This document shows positions 50,989 through 60,384 of a DNA stretch of 64,000 bases, piece by piece. The position numbers and the translations under genes were made by a program. Under the pieces are notes generated by a model. The model saw only the letters and a program-made list of their open reading frames with translations. It searched no databases and had not been told where the DNA came from. Positions within the stretch are counted from its first letter, which is position 1. Every line of letters begins with the position of its first letter. This stretch comes from Bradyrhizobium rifense (GTDB lineage: Bacteria > Pseudomonadota > Alphaproteobacteria > Rhizobiales > Xanthobacteraceae), in assembly GCF_008123425.1 (NCBI RefSeq), contig NZ_VSSS01000023.1, forward strand, positions 1 to 64,000. The letters run 5' to 3'.

Positions 50989-52524
50989 TCAAACCGGCCC
51001 GGAGCGGTCGCGAAAAGCCTCGACCATCAGGGGGTTAAGGCCAAGCTCGCTGAGTGCCTCGCGGGCGCGGGTATTGTCCTGGGCCCGGCCGGCCAGCCGA
51101 TGGCCCGAGAGGCGGTCGGGCAGGGCCGTCAGCAGCGCGCCCTGGCCGAGCCGGCGCGCCCATTCCTGGAGGTCGTTGGAGAGGAAGCGATAGCCGCCGA
51201 CCGCCATGATGCCGGAGGGCGGCGCGGTGATGCAGATCGCGCCATTGGCACGGTCGATCCGTGCGGCATAGCCGGTGTCGACATAGTCGCGCGGCGGCTG
51301 TGCGGTCAGCGTCTCGCCGACCGGCTGGGGCGGCGCGTAGGCCGCGATCGGCACCATCGGGCCGCGCAGGCCGAGCGTGCCCTTCGGGGTCAGCAGAATT
51401 TCGCCTGCGATCGAGGAGCCGGATTGCTCGCGCGGGGCGCCATGCGGTCCCGGCATCACCGCTACCGGCATGCCGTTCTCGCCGCGTCGTGCGCCGAACA
51501 GCCCGGCCTCGCCGAACAGATAGACGTCCGTGAGCGGCGCATGCGGCGCGATCCAGGCTTCGCTTGCGGCCACCTGCTCCGGCGCGCGCCAGAGCCCGAT
51601 GACGTTGCGCAAGGTCGGCATCCGCGCTGCGAGACCGGAATCGCCGAGGCGCAAAGCGAGCTGGGCCGGCGCGATCAGCACGTCGCATGCGTGCTCGTTG
51701 ATTTGCTGCTCCAGCACCTCGCTCTCGAAGGGATGATGCAGCGCCAGCGTGCCGCCGCAGAGCAGCCACACCGCGAGCGAGGAGGCGAGGCCCGCGAACG
51801 ACATCGGCGTGAACGCCGCCATCACGGTCGCGCCTTGCTGGATGTCGGCTTCCAGCGACATCGCAAGCCCGCCGGCGATCAGGCTGAAATGCGGCCGCGG
51901 CACCGGGCGGAAGCCCTCGGCTGTGACGTCGAAGGAGATCATCGCCGCCTTGCGGCCGTCCTGGATCACCGCGCGCGTGGTGCCGGGCGGGCGCGTGAGC
52001 ACATCGTCGAGCGAGGCCATGCCCTCGGGCAGATCGCCACCGAAGCCGAAGACGTGGCGGATCGAAAAGGCCTCGGCGGCTGCATGCATCGCGAGGTCGG
52101 CATAGCTGACGCCGTCGACCTTGCTCATGGTGACGATGGCGCGCGCCGCGGTGCGGTTGAGCGCGGCCGCGAGCTCTGCCTGCCGCCACAGCAGCGGCAG
52201 CACGGCGACCACGAGGCCGGCGCGATGGGCGGCGAGCACCGTCAGCACGAATTCGACCGTGGAAGGCAACTGGATCGCGATCACCGAATTGGCCGGCAGG
52301 CCCGATTCGACGAAATGCGCTGACAGCGCCTCGATGGCGGTGTCGGCCTCGGCGTAAGTCAGCCGCCGCGGCTGGTGTCCGGTGATGCGGGATTTGTTGA
52401 GGGGATCGAGCAAAGCGGGCGCGTGCGGCTGCCGCATCAGCGTCCGCTGGAACAGCGTGTCGAGCGTCGGCGATACGGCTGGCTGGTTCACGACGTCACT
52501 TCGCTGGACTGGCTTGAGGCTCAC
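50989..52524 (-). CDS. AMP-binding (ANL) fold protein with degenerate catalytic motifs
   Basis: A 511-residue protein with ANL-superfamily topology (LTYAEADTAIEALSAHF near 55; FTPMSFAGLASSLAVWLLCG near 250; DVYLFGEAGLFG near 340). The P-loop is lost: where TSGTTGxPKG is expected it reads SFDVTAEGFRPVP with no Lys. The later TGD Asp is replaced (YVDTGYAARID). The C-terminal catalytic Lys is not evident. It is likely a pseudoenzyme or a very divergent acyl-activating enzyme. It overlaps the downstream end of the solute-binding protein gene by 29 bases. Confidence 0.78.
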   Translation of the reverse strand: MSLKPVQRSDVVNQPAVSPTLDTLFQRTLMRQPHAPALLDPLNKSRITGHQPRRLTYAEADTAIEALSAHFVESGLPANSVIAIQLPSTVEFVLTVLAAHRAGLVVAVLPLLWRQAELAAALNRTAARAIVTMSKVDGVSYADLAMHAAAEAFSIRHVFGFGGDLPEGMASLDDVLTRPPGTTRAVIQDGRKAAMISFDVTAEGFRPVPRPHFSLIAGGLAMSLEADIQQGATVMAAFTPMSFAGLASSLAVWLLCGGTLALHHPFESEVLEQQINEHACDVLIAPAQLALRLGDSGLAARMPTLRNVIGLWRAPEQVAASEAWIAPHAPLTDVYLFGEAGLFGARRGENGMPVAVMPGPHGAPREQSGSSIAGEILLTPKGTLGLRGPMVPIAAYAPPQPVGETLTAQPPRDYVDTGYAARIDRANGAICITAPPSGIMAVGGYRFLSNDLQEWARRLGQGALLTALPDRLSGHRLAGRAQDNTRAREALSELGLNPLMVEAFRDRSGPV

Positions 52525-54343
52525 CCTTCGACCACCAGGTCTCCGGCAGATAGCCGGACAACGCAGTGGTCGATGGTCGTTCTATCCGATTCCAGCGCGC
52601 GATCCATTGCTCGGATACGTTAAACAGGGGGATTGTGTAGAAGCCCGCGATCAAAGCACGGTCGAGCGCCCGTACCGCCGGGACAAAATCCGTATGATCA
52701 CGGGCCTCCAAAAGCGCTTTGATCATCGCGTCGACGGCGGGATCCCTGGCGCCCATGTAGTTGCGGGTGCCCGGATTGTCGGCGGCAGCACTTCCCCAAT
52801 AGAAATACTGCTCGTTGCCGGGCGACAGCGACTGGTCCCAGCGGTTCTGGATCATGTCGAACTCGTAAGATAGCCGGCGCTGGTCGAACTGCACGGGATC
52901 GACGGAACGCACGCTCGGCGAGATGCCGGCACGCTTGAGGTCGCGCTGGAAGGCGAGCGCGATGCGCTCCTGGTCGCGGGTCGTCACCAGCATCTCGAAG
53001 GTGAAGGGGGCCTTGGTCGCGCGGTTGCGTAGCACGGTGCCGTCGAGATCGTAACCAGCGTCGGACAGCAGCCTGAGCGCTGCGCGCAGCGTCGTGCGGT
53101 CGCGCCCCGAGCCGTCGGTGACGGGAAGGCGGTAGCTGCCATCCATGATGTCCGACGGGATCTGTGCGGCGAAAGGCTTTAGGAGCTCGCGCTCGCGCGC
53201 ATCCGCGGGCCGGGCATAGGCCGACAGGTCGGAGCCTGCAAAATAGCCGGCGACGCGCGAATAGAGCGAGAAGAAATAGTTGCGATTGACCAGTTCGAAA
53301 TCGAACAGCAGCGTCAGCGCCTGGCGCACGCGGATGTCGGCGAAGATCGGACGGCGGGTGTTGAACACCAGGAATTCCGACGGCTGCGGCACGCCGGGCT
53401 TGATGGTGTCGCGGATCACGTCGCCGCTTCTGGCGGCCGGAAAATCGTAGCCGTCGTGCCAGCGCAACGGCTCGTTCTCGACGCGGAAATCATAGAGGCC
53501 GCGCTTGAAGGCTTCGAACTGGCCGTTGGCCTCGCGAAAATAGTCGAGCCGGATCTCGTCGAAATTGAAGAGCCCACGATTGATCGGGAGATCGCGGCCC
53601 CAATAATCGGGATTGCGCGAGAGCGTCACGCTGGCGCCGGGCTTGACCGCCGTGACGCGATACGGGCCCGAGGCAATGGGCCCGGTCAGCGTCGTCTCCT
53701 CGAAGGTCGCAACGTCGATGGCGTGCTTCGGCAGGATCGGCATCAGGCCGAGGATCAGCGGCAGCTCGCGGTCGTTGGCGCCGGTGAGGTCGAAGCGGAC
53801 TGTGAGGGGATCGGGCGCATCGGCCTTGGCGACCTTGGCGTAATATTGCCGGAGGTTGGGACGGCCGTGGTCGCGCAGGAGCTGCCAGGAGAACAGCACG
53901 TCTTCTGCAAGCACCGGCTTGCCGTCGGAGAAGCGCGCGCGGGGATCGAGACGGAACGTGACATGGCTTCGCTCGTCGTCGGTTTCGACGGATCTGGCGA
54001 GCAGGCCATAGAGCGTGAACGGCTCGTCCTGGCCGCGCGCCAGCAGGCTTTCGACGACGTAGTTCCGGATCGGCTGCACGGCCAGTCCCTTGACGATGAA
54101 GGGGTTGAGGCTGTCGAAGGTGCCGAGGAGGCCCCAGGTCAGCCGGCCGCCCTTGGGGGCATCAGGGTTGGCATAGGGCATGTGGGTGAAATCGGCCGGC
54201 AACGCCGGCTTGCCGTGCATGGCGATCGCATGGGCCTCCTCGGCCCGCGCGTCGCCGAACGCCGACAGCCCGATCGTGAGGACCAGAGCGAAGCTACAGA
54301 GTCGGACACTTGGGCCCTCGAGCAGGCGCTGGAACATGAACAT
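52496..54343 (-). CDS. extracellular solute-binding protein family 5 (YejA-like)
   Basis: A 615-residue periplasmic binding protein. The signal peptide is at about residues 10-35 (LCSFALVLTIGLSAFGDARA). SBP_bac_5 features follow: YANPDAPKGGRLTWGLLGTF, VTFRLDPRARFSDGKPVLAE, FLVFNTRRPIFADIRVRQAL. This YejA form binds peptides or microcin-like compounds; no yejBEF genes follow, so it is an orphan here. Its 3' end overlaps the AMP-binding gene by 29 bases, so translation of the two is linked. Confidence 0.88.
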   Translation of the reverse strand: MFMFQRLLEGPSVRLCSFALVLTIGLSAFGDARAEEAHAIAMHGKPALPADFTHMPYANPDAPKGGRLTWGLLGTFDSLNPFIVKGLAVQPIRNYVVESLLARGQDEPFTLYGLLARSVETDDERSHVTFRLDPRARFSDGKPVLAEDVLFSWQLLRDHGRPNLRQYYAKVAKADAPDPLTVRFDLTGANDRELPLILGLMPILPKHAIDVATFEETTLTGPIASGPYRVTAVKPGASVTLSRNPDYWGRDLPINRGLFNFDEIRLDYFREANGQFEAFKRGLYDFRVENEPLRWHDGYDFPAARSGDVIRDTIKPGVPQPSEFLVFNTRRPIFADIRVRQALTLLFDFELVNRNYFFSLYSRVAGYFAGSDLSAYARPADARERELLKPFAAQIPSDIMDGSYRLPVTDGSGRDRTTLRAALRLLSDAGYDLDGTVLRNRATKAPFTFEMLVTTRDQERIALAFQRDLKRAGISPSVRSVDPVQFDQRRLSYEFDMIQNRWDQSLSPGNEQYFYWGSAAADNPGTRNYMGARDPAVDAMIKALLEARDHTDFVPAVRALDRALIAGFYTIPLFNVSEQWIARWNRIERPSTTALSGYLPETWWSKGEPQASPAK

Positions 54344-54602
54344 TCGGACACGTTGATTCGAGGGCCGGCGGGCTTGAATCCTATCACAGGGATTTCACTG
54401 AGCGCCTGCCCGGAAGTGGGCAAAAACGCTTGTCGGCATTGATCTTTCCGTCGACCGCGTTAAGAAGGCACGCAATCGCGCACGAGCGCCGAGCCCGTCA
54501 CTTATCTGCCTCAATTGACGGGGAGAGAGCCGCGCCCAAGGCGGCTTGGTTCGGTGCTTCGGAGCGGTTCGGGCACTTCCCGTTCAGAAAGGGTTTTCTG
54601 CA

Positions 54603-55439
54603 ATGAATTTCCGTTATTTGGCCGCGTCCGTGCGGCCGCGCGGGCGAGTTCTCGCCCTGTTGACGGCGACGGCATTGGTCGTCCCGTTTGCCGCCGAGGC
54701 TCAGAATCCCGCGCCGGCCCCGGGCGCGCCCGCGCCGAAGGCAGCCCCGAAAGCCGCTCCCAAGGCGGCCCCCAAGGCGCCGGCACCGGCCGCCCAGGCA
54801 CCCGCCCAGCCGGCTCCCGCCCAGGGCGCTCCGGCGCAGCAGGGTGCTCCGGCGGCGCAGGGCGCGGCTCAGCCCGCCGATCAGCAGATCCAGCTGATCT
54901 ACGCCCCCTGGACCAAGTTCTGCCTCAAGGGCCAGGACGCCAACGCCAAGCAGGTCTGCTTCACCGGCAAGGATGGCCGCATCGAATCGGGCCAGCCTGT
55001 CATCGCGGCCGTGATCATCGAGCCGGAAGGCGAGCCCAAGAAGATTCTGCGCGTGACGCTGCCGCTCGGCATGCAGCTCGTGCACGGCACCCGCGTCATC
55101 GTCGACAACAACCCGCCGCTGCAGAGCCCGTATGTGATCTGCTTCCAGAACGGCTGTATGTCGGACTACGAGGCGACGCCCGAGCTCCTCGCCAATATGA
55201 AGAAGGGCCAGAATCTCGTGGTGCAGGCGATCAACGCCAACGGCGCGCCGCTGACCCTGCCGCTGCCGCTCGCCGGCGAATTCCAGAAGGCCTATGACGG
55301 TCCGCCGACCGATCCGAAGGTGTTCGAGGAAACCCAGAAGAAGCTCCAGGAAGAGCTTCAGAAGAAGGCTGACGAGCAGCGCAAGAAGCTCGAGCAGCAG
55401 GGTGGCGCGCCCGGCGCACCTCCGACTGCCCAGAAGTAA
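54603..55439 (+). CDS. invasion-associated locus B (IalB) family protein
   Basis: A 278-residue protein: a signal peptide (VLALLTATALVVPFAAEA, cleavage near 34), a Pro/Ala linker (about 35-95; PAPKAAPKAAPKAAPKAP), then an IalB domain (about 100-235) with four cysteines (FCLKG, VCFTG, ICFQNGC). The C-terminal charged coiled coil (about 235-265; EETQKKLQEELQKKADEQ) is an addition over plain IalB. IalB was described in Bartonella; here an envelope role is likely. ATG 54603 is chosen over 54546 because the signal peptide starts there. Confidence 0.85.
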   Translation: MNFRYLAASVRPRGRVLALLTATALVVPFAAEAQNPAPAPGAPAPKAAPKAAPKAAPKAPAPAAQAPAQPAPAQGAPAQQGAPAAQGAAQPADQQIQLIYAPWTKFCLKGQDANAKQVCFTGKDGRIESGQPVIAAVIIEPEGEPKKILRVTLPLGMQLVHGTRVIVDNNPPLQSPYVICFQNGCMSDYEATPELLANMKKGQNLVVQAINANGAPLTLPLPLAGEFQKAYDGPPTDPKVFEETQKKLQEELQKKADEQRKKLEQQGGAPGAPPTAQK

Positions 55440-55461
55440 TCGGGCTCAGATCCCGGACATG

Positions 55462-55491
55462 AAAAAGGCGCTCGGTTCGAGCGCCTTTTTT
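55462..55491. terminator. bidirectional rho-independent terminator
   Basis: AAAAA, GGCGCTCG, loop GTT, CGAGCGCC, TTTTTT. Symmetric A/T flanks let it end both the IalB-family gene and the convergent hspQ gene. Confidence 0.9.
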
Positions 55492-55536
55492 GCTGGCCGC
55501 TTGATGGTGGCGACATTTCGAGCAGAGCCAGACGGC

Positions 55537-55869
55537 TTAGTTCAGCGACGGATTACGCGGGCGGTAGCCGCCATCCTTGTTCTTGATGAAGATCTCGGCG
55601 ACCTGGGAATGCCGGATCGGCTCGCCGGACTCGTCGGGCAGCAGGTTCTGCTCGGACACGTAGGCGACGTACTCGGACTCCGCGTTCTCCGCGAGCAGAT
55701 GGTAGAACGGCTGATCCTTGTGAGGCCGCACCTCCTCGGGGATCGACAGCCACCACTCCTCGGTGTTGTTGAACTCCGGATCGATGTCGAAAATCACCCC
55801 CCGGAACGAGAAGATCCGGTGGCGAACGACCTGACCGATCTGAAATTTGGCGGTCCGCGCTTTAATCAT
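55537..55869 (-). CDS. hspQ: heat shock protein HspQ
   Basis: A 110-residue HspQ (YccV-like domain). FQIGQVVRHRIFSFRGVIFD, then DPEFNNTEEWWLSIP and DQPFYHLLAENAES, are conserved family blocks. HspQ binds hemimethylated DNA (initially reported as Hda-related) and is a specificity factor for Lon. ATG 55869 (MIKARTAKF) is preferred over 55920. Confidence 0.92.
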   Translation of the reverse strand: MIKARTAKFQIGQVVRHRIFSFRGVIFDIDPEFNNTEEWWLSIPEEVRPHKDQPFYHLLAENAESEYVAYVSEQNLLPDESGEPIRHSQVAEIFIKNKDGGYRPRNPSLN

Positions 55870-55975
55870 TCCCCGTCGATAGACCAGGATTGTGGCCGAT
55901 GCTAGTGCCCTCAGTTGCAATTAACGTCTGCTTGGGGGGCAGATAGCCCCCAGGTCTTCAGAAAACACTTCATCA

Positions 55976-56929
55976 ATGGTCGATATCCTCAATCTGGCAC
56001 TACCTTATTTCGGCTTGATCTTCGTCGGATTCGCGTGTGGCAAGGCCAAGTCGCTACCGGAATCGGGCCTCGCCTGGATGAATTTCTTCCTGCTCTACGT
56101 GTCGCTGCCGGCTTTGCTGTTTGCGATCATGTCGAAGACGCCGTTCTCGGAATTGAACAACCCGCCGTTCCTGGTCGCGACCACGCTGTCGACGATTGCC
56201 GCGTTCACGCTGGCGCTGGTTGTCGGCAAGGTGCTCGGCGGCCTGACACTGCGGGAGGCGACACTCGCGGGCCTCTCCGGCGGCTACGGCAATATCGGCT
56301 ACATGGGGCCGGGGCTGGCGTTGGCCGTGCTCGGACCGAAAGCATCGGCGCCGACCGCGTTGATCTTCTGCTGCGACAGCATCTTCCTGTTCACGATCGT
56401 GCCGCTGCTGATCGAACTATCCGACCGCGACCATCCCTCGATCGTGCATGCCTTCGGCGTCGTGCTGAAGCAGATCGTGCTCAACCCGCTGATCATGTCG
56501 GCCTGCTTTGGTGCGGCGGTCGCCGCGCTCCATATCGAGCTGCCGGTGGCGCTCGACCGCACCATCACCTTCCTCCAGAACGCAGCCGCTCCGACTGCGT
56601 TGTTCGTGCTCGGCGTGACCGTGGCGCTGCGGCCGTTCGACCGTGTGCCCTGGGAAGTGCCGGGCGTGATCGCAGTCAAACTCCTGGTCCATCCGCTCGC
56701 AGCGTTCGGCCTGATGCTGGCGTTCGGTCCGTTCGCACCGCCCTGGGCCGCGACCGCGATCCTGATGGCCTCGCTGCCGCCGGCGCTGAATGTGTTCGTG
56801 ATCGCCCGTCAGAACGATGCCTGGATCGAATCCGCTTCCGTCGCCGTGCTGCTCGGAACGTTTGCATCCGTGGTCACGCTGACCAGCGTGATGTGGTTGC
56901 TCCAGACCGGCCGGCTGGCGTTTCCGTGA
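55976..56929 (+). CDS. AEC (auxin efflux carrier) family transporter
   Basis: A 317-residue polytopic permease of the AEC family with about ten hydrophobic segments in two halves. LALPYFGLIFVGFACGK and GGYGNIGYMGPGLALAVLG match the crossed helix-break regions. Related bacterial members export malonate, malate or unknown anions. It sits between hspQ and the GntR gene without coupling to either. Substrate unknown. Confidence 0.88.
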   Translation: MVDILNLALPYFGLIFVGFACGKAKSLPESGLAWMNFFLLYVSLPALLFAIMSKTPFSELNNPPFLVATTLSTIAAFTLALVVGKVLGGLTLREATLAGLSGGYGNIGYMGPGLALAVLGPKASAPTALIFCCDSIFLFTIVPLLIELSDRDHPSIVHAFGVVLKQIVLNPLIMSACFGAAVAALHIELPVALDRTITFLQNAAAPTALFVLGVTVALRPFDRVPWEVPGVIAVKLLVHPLAAFGLMLAFGPFAPPWAATAILMASLPPALNVFVIARQNDAWIESASVAVLLGTFASVVTLTSVMWLLQTGRLAFP

Positions 56930-56993
56930 GGGAGGCGGCCAGGCAGTTCAGTGAAAGCTGACGGGCGCCGGATTCAGGAGTTCTCTTTTTTCG

Positions 56994-57884
56994 TCATGGT
57001 GCCGCTGTCCGTGCGGCGAGAAACGCCTGTTCCAGGTGTGCACGCATACGGGTCGAGGCCAGCGGAGCGTCGCCCTCGGCAATGGCTTCGATGATCGCAA
57101 GGTGCTCGCGGCACCATTCGCGGACGCGCCGGCGGTCGAAATAGCTGCCGAACTCGAGCAGGCGCCGCAGCCGGTTCTGGTACTGGATGGCCTGGGCAAA
57201 AAAGGCGTTGCCGCAGAACTCGGCGCACATCTCATGGAAGGCGGCATCGGTCTCGAACAACTGCGTACTGGAGATCGACGCGATGTCGGGATGTGATGCG
57301 AGATACAAATGTTGCAGCCGCATCCGCTCGATCGCGGCGAGCTCCGGTTTGAACGTCGGCAGCAGAAAGCCTGAGGGCTCGAGCGTCAGTCGAAATTCGT
57401 AGCTGGCGCGAAGCGAGACGAGGGAATCTAGCGTCGGCAGGAAGGTCCAGCCATGCCCCTGCTTGCGCGCGATCAGGCCGTCCTCTGCGAGCCGCGAAAG
57501 GGTGCGCGCCAGCGCCGCGCGGTCGACATTGTAGCGCCGCGCGATCTCGCTCTGTGTAATGGAGTTCGGAATGTGATGTTCGAGGCGATCGCGAACGAGC
57601 CTTGTGTAAAGCTCCTCGTCGATCGTCGAGGGGACTTCGATCTCGATCCGATGCAGGGATTCGAACGGCTTGCGCAGGAAGAACCCGTGGTTCTTCCGCG
57701 TCTCCACGATGCCGCGTTCGGCCAGAAGGTCGAGCGCGGACCTGATCGGCGTTCGCGAGACACCGATCAGGTCTGCAAGCTGCTGCTCGCGCAGATGATG
57801 GCCGGGCTCCAGCCTGGCTTCCCGGATGACATCGAGAATCTGGTTGGCGAGGCGATAGCGACTTTGTTGCGTTGACCGCGCCAT
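56994..57884 (-). CDS. GntR family regulator with two tandem winged-helix domains and FCD
   Basis: A 296-residue FadR-type regulator. GntR winged helix at about 1-75 (LREQQLADLIGVSRTPIRSA; LDLLAERGIVETR). A second helix-turn-helix at about 100-150 (NSITQSEIARRYNVDRAALA; LSRLAEDGLIARKQGHGWTF). C-terminal FCD at about 160-290 with metal-site residues in DAAFHEMC, EHLAIIEA and AHLEQAF. Ordinary GntR proteins have one winged helix, so this is an unusual layout. It diverges from the transporter genes over 190 bases, which hold candidate operators. Confidence 0.85.
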   Translation of the reverse strand: MARSTQQSRYRLANQILDVIREARLEPGHHLREQQLADLIGVSRTPIRSALDLLAERGIVETRKNHGFFLRKPFESLHRIEIEVPSTIDEELYTRLVRDRLEHHIPNSITQSEIARRYNVDRAALARTLSRLAEDGLIARKQGHGWTFLPTLDSLVSLRASYEFRLTLEPSGFLLPTFKPELAAIERMRLQHLYLASHPDIASISSTQLFETDAAFHEMCAEFCGNAFFAQAIQYQNRLRRLLEFGSYFDRRRVREWCREHLAIIEAIAEGDAPLASTRMRAHLEQAFLAARTAAP

Positions 57885-57926
57885 GAAAGAGCTCTCGGAT
57901 CCATCCCAAAGTACGAGTTGAGGCTA

Positions 57927-57935
57927 TTGATACAA
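57927..57935. promoter_or_regulatory. candidate GntR half-site, left
   Basis: TTGATACAA, near-palindromic and similar to FadR-type operators (TTGTATACAA-like). It lies 43 bases upstream of the GntR start and is related to TTGTATAATAATCAA at 58031-58045 on the other side of the gap. Confidence 0.35.
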
Positions 57936-57969
57936 TAACCACAGGCTGCGATTCGCGCCGGAAACTCCA

Positions 57970-57988
57970 CTGATCATGCCTTGATCAG
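57970..57988. promoter_or_regulatory. perfect 7-bp inverted repeat, candidate operator
   Basis: CTGATCA, TGCCT, TGATCAG. It is centred in the divergent gap between the GntR gene and the amino-acid transporter genes, so it is the best candidate operator there. Confidence 0.5.
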
Positions 57989-58074
57989 TAAATGCCCGCT
58001 GAACAGGCTTGACGTAGAAGGCGGCAAGGATTGTATAATAATCAACAATAGAACAATCAAGTCAGGAGCTGCCG

Positions 58075-58884
58075 ATGTCTCGTTTGCGCCTTGCCTGCGG
58101 AGTCCTGTCCCTTGTTCTGTCCGGGCCGTTGATGGCCGCGGATCTGTCTTCGGTCTCGCTGATCGAGAAAGGCGCGCTGACTTACGGCGTCGCCGGCACC
58201 TTCGCGCCCTTCGAGTTTCAGAAGGACGGCAAGCTCTCCGGCTTCGACATCGACATGATCGGGCTCCTTGGCAAGAAGCTCGGGGCCGAGGCCAAGCCGA
58301 TGAACATGGAGTTCAAGGGACTGATCGTCGCGCTGCAAGGCGGCCGCGTCGATCTCATCAACTCGGCCATGTACATCAACGAGCAGCGTGCCGGCCAGGT
58401 CGACTTCGTTCCCTATCTCAAGATCGGGACGCTTGTGGTGGTGCAGGCGGACAATCCCACCAAGATCACCGGTCGCGACGATTCCCTCTGCGGCAGGACC
58501 ATAGCTGTTACGCTCGGCGGCATTCAGGAGAGCTACGCGCGCCAGGACGACAAGCGCTGCCGCGATAAGGGGCTTGCCACCATTAACGTAATGACGCTCC
58601 CCACGGCGCAGGATTCGGCGCTGACGCTGCGGCAGGGACGTGCCGACGCCCTGTTCAATTCCACTCCGGGCGTGGTCGAGCTGATGGAGAAAGTGCCGGG
58701 CGTCTACGCCGTGGCCGGCTCGGAGTTCGAGGCCAACACACAGATCGGCATGGCGGTGCGCAAGGGCGATGGCGCCATGAAATCGGCGATCGAAGCCGCG
58801 CTCAAGGAGATCGTTGCCGACGGCACCTACAAGAAGCTGATCCAAACCTGGAAGTTTCCCGCCTCGGTGTCACTGTTCGACTAA
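58075..58884 (+). CDS. amino-acid ABC transporter substrate-binding protein
   Basis: A 269-residue SBP_bac_3 protein. A signal peptide (RLACGVLSLVLSGPLMAA) leads into LTYGVAGTFAPFEFQKDGKL, then GFDIDMIGLLGKKLG and the ligand-site region DLINSAMYINEQRAGQVDFV. Two Cys in CGRTI and KRCRD may form a disulfide. AGGAG precedes ATG 58075. The family binds polar amino acids and related solutes such as ectoine or opines. It is the first gene of the six-gene plus-strand module. Confidence 0.9.
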   Translation: MSRLRLACGVLSLVLSGPLMAADLSSVSLIEKGALTYGVAGTFAPFEFQKDGKLSGFDIDMIGLLGKKLGAEAKPMNMEFKGLIVALQGGRVDLINSAMYINEQRAGQVDFVPYLKIGTLVVVQADNPTKITGRDDSLCGRTIAVTLGGIQESYARQDDKRCRDKGLATINVMTLPTAQDSALTLRQGRADALFNSTPGVVELMEKVPGVYAVAGSEFEANTQIGMAVRKGDGAMKSAIEAALKEIVADGTYKKLIQTWKFPASVSLFD

Positions 58885-58896
58885 AGGAACCGGCCG

Positions 58897-59622
58897 ATGT
58901 CTATCGAGCTTGTCCTGAAATATCTGACGTCGCCCAACTTCCTGCGCGGCGCGGAGATGACGCTGCTGCTCACGCTCGCGGCACTCGTCTTCGGCATCCT
59001 GATCGGTCTCGTGCTCGCGCTGATCCAGGAGAGCCAGACGCGGATCGGTACGGTCGTGACGGTCGCCTATCTCTGGCTCTTCCGCGGTACGCCCGTGCTG
59101 TTCCAGATCATCTTCATCTACAACGTGCTGCCGTCGTTCGGCATCAGGCTGTCGGCATTCGTATGCGCGGTGCTGGCGCTGTCGCTGAACGAGGGCGCCT
59201 ACATGGCGGAAATCCTACGCTCCGGCCTTCAGGCCGTGAAAAAAGGGCAGCGCACAGCCGGTCTCGCGCTCGGCATGACCGGAACCCAGATGCTGCGCTA
59301 CGTCGTGATTCCGCAGGCCGCGCGGATCGTTCTTCCGCCGATCGGCAATCAGATGATCGGCATGCTGAAGCTCAGCGCGCTCGTCTCCGTGATCGCCGTG
59401 GAGGAGTTGCTGCTGGTCGCGAACCAGGCGGCGAGTGCCGACTTCCGCTACTTCGAGGCGCTGACCGCGGCCGGCATCTACTATCTCGCGATGACCACGG
59501 TCTTCATGGGTCTGCAGATCGTCATGGAAATCGTCCTCGACCCCAAGAAACGGCGGGGCATGCGACGGCTTTCGCTGACCGACCGGATGCTTCGCACATC
59601 GAAGATTCTGGCGGTGCGGTAG
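58897..59622 (+). CDS. amino-acid ABC transporter permease
   Basis: A 241-residue HisM/GltJ-type permease. About five membrane helices, including EMTLLLTLAALVFGILIGL, with the EAA-type loop LNEGAYMAEILRSGLQAVKK, QRTAGLALGMT. The module has only one permease gene, so the channel is probably a homodimer. It follows the binding-protein gene by 12 bases. Confidence 0.92.
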   Translation: MSIELVLKYLTSPNFLRGAEMTLLLTLAALVFGILIGLVLALIQESQTRIGTVVTVAYLWLFRGTPVLFQIIFIYNVLPSFGIRLSAFVCAVLALSLNEGAYMAEILRSGLQAVKKGQRTAGLALGMTGTQMLRYVVIPQAARIVLPPIGNQMIGMLKLSALVSVIAVEELLLVANQAASADFRYFEALTAAGIYYLAMTTVFMGLQIVMEIVLDPKKRRGMRRLSLTDRMLRTSKILAVR

Positions 59623-59626
59623 CGAC

Positions 59627-60361
59627 ATGCCACACCTTCTCGAAATCGTTGGCATCAACAAGAGTTTTGGTGCGACACAGGTCCTGAAGACCTGCACGCT
59701 GGCGGTCGATCCGTCGGAGACGGTCGTCCTGATCGGGCCATCAGGGTCCGGCAAGTCCACGCTCCTGCGCTGCGTTAACCTGCTGGAGACGGTCGACAGC
59801 GGCGACATTTTCTTCGAGGGCGAGAACATCACGCGCGCCCGGCGTACGGCTCATCTGTTGCGCCGGCAGATCGGTATGGTGTTCCAGAACTTCGAATTGT
59901 TTGCCCATCTCTCGGCAGCCGAGAACGTCATGCTGGCGCCAGTGAAGATTCTCGGAGTGAGCCGCGCCGATGCCCATGACATCGCGATCGACCTTCTGCG
60001 CAAGGTCCAGATCCCCGAGAAGGCGGACGCCTTCCCGGACGAGCTGTCCGGCGGCCAGCAGCAGCGCGTCGCCATCGCGCGTGCGCTCGCGATGCGGCCC
60101 AAGCTGATGCTGTACGACGAACCGACCTCCGCGCTCGATCCGGAAATGATCCGCGAGGTGCTCGATGTCATGGCGACCCTTAGCGCCGAGGGCATGACGA
60201 GTATCGTCGTCACCCATGAGATGGGCTTCGCCCGGCGTGCCGCCGATCGGATCGTGTTCATGGAGCACGGCGAGATCATCGAGAGCGCGCCGAGCGACCA
60301 GTTCTTTGGCGGTACGGTCAACGACCGGACGCGCCGCTTTCTTGATCAGATCCTCCACTAA
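59627..60361 (+). CDS. amino-acid ABC transporter ATP-binding protein
   Basis: A 244-residue HisP/GlnQ-type ATPase. Walker [16 protein letters not shown] (about 38-46), signature [17 protein letters not shown] (about 140), Walker [16 protein letters not shown] and switch His in VVTHEMGFA. It energises uptake. It begins 4 bases after the permease stop. Confidence 0.94.
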   Translation: MPHLLEIVGINKSFGATQVLKTCTLAVDPSETVVLIGPSGSGKSTLLRCVNLLETVDSGDIFFEGENITRARRTAHLLRRQIGMVFQNFELFAHLSAAENVMLAPVKILGVSRADAHDIAIDLLRKVQIPEKADAFPDELSGGQQQRVAIARALAMRPKLMLYDEPTSALDPEMIREVLDVMATLSAEGMTSIVVTHEMGFARRAADRIVFMEHGEIIESAPSDQFFGGTVNDRTRRFLDQILH

Positions 60362-60384
60362 GTCCCGTTATCCGGAACCTCTCG

